Source: Letharia columbiana
Taxonomy: Eukaryota > Ascomycota > Lecanoromycetes > Lecanorales > Parmeliaceae
Length of the DNA: 64,000 bases
Assembly: GCF_014066305.1 (NCBI RefSeq)
Contig: NW_023501132.1
Span: forward strand, 1 to 64,000
Direction: 5' to 3'
Below, piece after piece: positions 61,859-64,000 of the stretch. Position 1 is the stretch's first letter, and each line of letters begins with the position of its first letter. The position numbers and the translations under genes are program-made. A model generated the notes under the pieces. It had not been told where the DNA came from and searched no databases. It saw only the letters and a program-made list of their open reading frames with translations.

Positions 61859-62149
61859 CAGAGGTCTGCACCGAAAGTCCTGCACCCGCCAAGACTCTTG
61901 CGCTCAGACTTCGGATAATGCCCCACCTAAAGGGTTACCTGGATAATACGTCTAAAGTTCTTCGGAATCGCATCTAGCCCTAGCCAGGTTTCGGGGCTTA
62001 CTGCCTCTATTAAGGCTAAAAGAAGTATCTTAAGTCCTATTATACGCTGTGAGAAGATATTTTTAGGCTTCCCCTCTACAGGGCCGCTTTCCGAAAGTAG
62101 GGTTAGGGCTGCACTAGTGCGGGTGCAGGACTTTCGGTGCAGACCTCTG
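61859..62149. mobile_element. 291 bp MITE with ~31 bp TIRs and TA duplication
   Basis: The left end 'CAGAGGTCTGCACCG' continues 'AAAGTCCTGCACCCGC', and the right end is its exact inverted complement over 31 bp. TA flanks both sides (61857-61858 and 62150-62151), the target of Tc1/mariner superfamily elements. No coding capacity; CA and TG are intact, so it has escaped RIP. Confidence 0.9.
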
Positions 62150-62151
62150 TA

Positions 62152-64000
62152 CTTGTTATTAGAAAAACGTGCAGTGCGATCACAAAACAACCAGAAAGGT
62201 GTCCAAATAAGATTCTCAGCCCCTTCCCAGCCACCTTATTGGTGGGGGTATTTAATTCGTTTTAGTTTCGATTCCTAATGTCGCGGTGCTGCTTATTTTC
62301 TCACCTGTTGGAACAACCACCTAATTTATAAGAGGTACAAACACTCGCCCGGGTAAGTCCTGAGAAAGCATAGCTGATGCAACCTATACACCACTTTTTT
62401 TAACATCCCTGAATTCTGACAAAAGGTATTTGCGAAGACCGTAAAGACACAGTACCCAGTGAGAAGCTGAACAATGCACTGGTGGATGTATCTGCGATTT
62501 TTGTAGCAAGACAACGTGAGTTTGAAACCAGACAGAGTCAAAGTGATCTGCAGAAAAGAACAGGAGGGAGGGCCGAGAAACAAGGTATGTCGAGAGGTTC
62601 GATAGTGGGGTCGGAAAAGGCAGATTTGTAGGACTCACAGATAGAGAAACGAGGAGAGACAGCACAGTGTGGTTTGATGGGCGAGTTCACATCTAACTGG
62701 CCTAGGTAATTTGCGAGCCTCAGCGGATTCTTGATTCCTTAATCATTGCGATGCCTCAAGGTCGTTAGACATTACAGCTAAGTCTCCAATTGTAGAGTCT
62801 ACGATGTTGGAACATCCCAAGACGTTCAAGAAAGATCCGTAAGCACATCTTTTGAAAAGGCACAATTGCCGATGATATGGAAAAGTGAAAGGGACAGTCA
62901 TAAAATACTGACTGAGCTTAATGACTAATTTATCTCCAGCTTTCGCCGAGAACTGACTATCCAGATTCTAGAGATCAAAGCGGGACCAAATCTGGCAGCA
63001 AGGAACCTTTGCATACATCGTGTATCAATCAAGCCAGGAAAGACCCCAATACAACTCGTTTTGTTGGGGAGAAAGTTGAAGTTCCTGCAGCCTGCGCGGA
63101 GGTTGTTGCTTTCATCGAAGGCACCGCTTGCTGAGACATTCAACGAAGACATTTGAAGATGACTGGAGGTTCACCATTGAGTCAAAGACGGGAGGCTATA
63201 AATGCGCGGAATGGAACCATTCATTACAACTAGTAGTAAGTGAATTACTCTAGGTAGCAGAAGTTGCCCAAGGAACTATGGCAGGGCAACGCCTGTTTTT
63301 CGTGGCTTTTACTCCTCAGAAGCCGCGGATGAAAAGAATTGGTATGAGCATGAACGGAGATTCTGCTGTCATTATGAGGGTACCGAGATGTGGTGCGTCA
63401 TTCATTGATTGACTGAGCAGCAATCGACGCGTCTTACGTGACTTTAGGCAGTCGAGCTTTCGAGCAGGGCTTGTAGTATATGACATGCTCACTCCACCAT
63501 GGAGCTAGCTCGGACCGCGGCAGCGCCCTCACCATGGGTTGACTGATCAATGACGCGGGAATCAGAGTAGGACATGAAACCTCTTGAAGGTCGTTCGTAA
63601 TTCGTCGCACAGCAGCAAAGGTGGCGAAGCGAGTCGAATTGTATCTGATATCACTCCAAAGAGTTGCATGAGGCAAGAACTGCCTGAGGCATGAAGACCA
63701 AAGGGGTCGGCGAAACGTCGCTGAATGCTTGAGGGGACTCTAGAACAGTGATTCCTCGCTGCTCCAGGGACCAGCCGCGGGATCTAGATTGTACGGACTA
63801 CTTTCACTCTTCATTCGTGGCTTCTGAGCCTAGTATGTTGAAGACCCGACAAGCTACGTGCGCGGATCTCTGCAGAATTGATTATAGGATCGCATTACCG
63901 TTGCTTTTTGAAAGTCACGCCTTTTCGCATGTCGCCTAGGGCGAAAGTGGCGATATCCGCCTCAAAGTGAGCTGTTTCGTAGACCAGCGTCTTTCTTTTT
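62152..64000. other. Ordinary sequence without a supported gene
   Basis: The composition is normal. Open frames of 60-95 codons occur on both strands without motifs or convincing starts. No RNA gene was recognised. A gene beginning beyond the window edge cannot be excluded. Confidence 0.45.

Overview
The window looks like a contig piece from a filamentous ascomycete (Pezizomycotina) with a compartmentalised genome. Long AT-rich blocks alternate with short blocks of ordinary base composition. In the AT-rich blocks CpA and TpG are almost absent while TpA is very common and CpG, CpT and CpC survive. This is the signature of repeat-induced point mutation (RIP). The ordinary blocks carry short-intron fungal genes with GTRNGY donors and CTRAY-like branch sites.

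Layout. 1-3640: RIP-degraded repeats, beginning with the integrase and chromodomain end of a Ty3/Gypsy element. 3640-5995: an unmutated island with a tandem-repeat array and one intact copy of a ~630 bp repeat, whose RIP-mutated twin lies at 8255-8889. 6018-17760: RIP-degraded repeats, including a minus-strand Gypsy reverse transcriptase/RNase H, several tandem repeats and a minisatellite. 17760-22290: ordinary sequence with an intact four-exon Sec14-like lipid-transfer gene. 22290-22765: homopolymer 'mush'. 22766-48960: a plus-strand Gypsy element (gag, RT, end of RNase H, integrase) split by a ~19.7 kb block with transposon-like ends (28021-47749). 49210-52540: an island with an SRR1-domain gene and a convergent APH-like kinase gene. 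52540-59739: a Tad1-type LINE with a 14 bp target-site duplication and two ~0.6 kb inverted-repeat elements inside it. 59740-64000: ordinary sequence with one unrecognised protein gene and a 291 bp MITE.

The most notable object is the 19.7 kb block. Its ends match those of three short elements (M1-M3), which look like internally deleted derivatives. It carries subterminal 40 bp repeats and a directly duplicated ~2.8 kb coding module, one copy of which is filled by M1 while the other keeps the empty site. I could not recognise a transposase in it.

The functional genes seen are few: the Sec14-like gene, the SRR1-like gene, the APH-like gene and one conserved-looking hypothetical. Everything else that codes is a broken mobile element. 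No tRNA, rRNA or CRISPR array was recognised.
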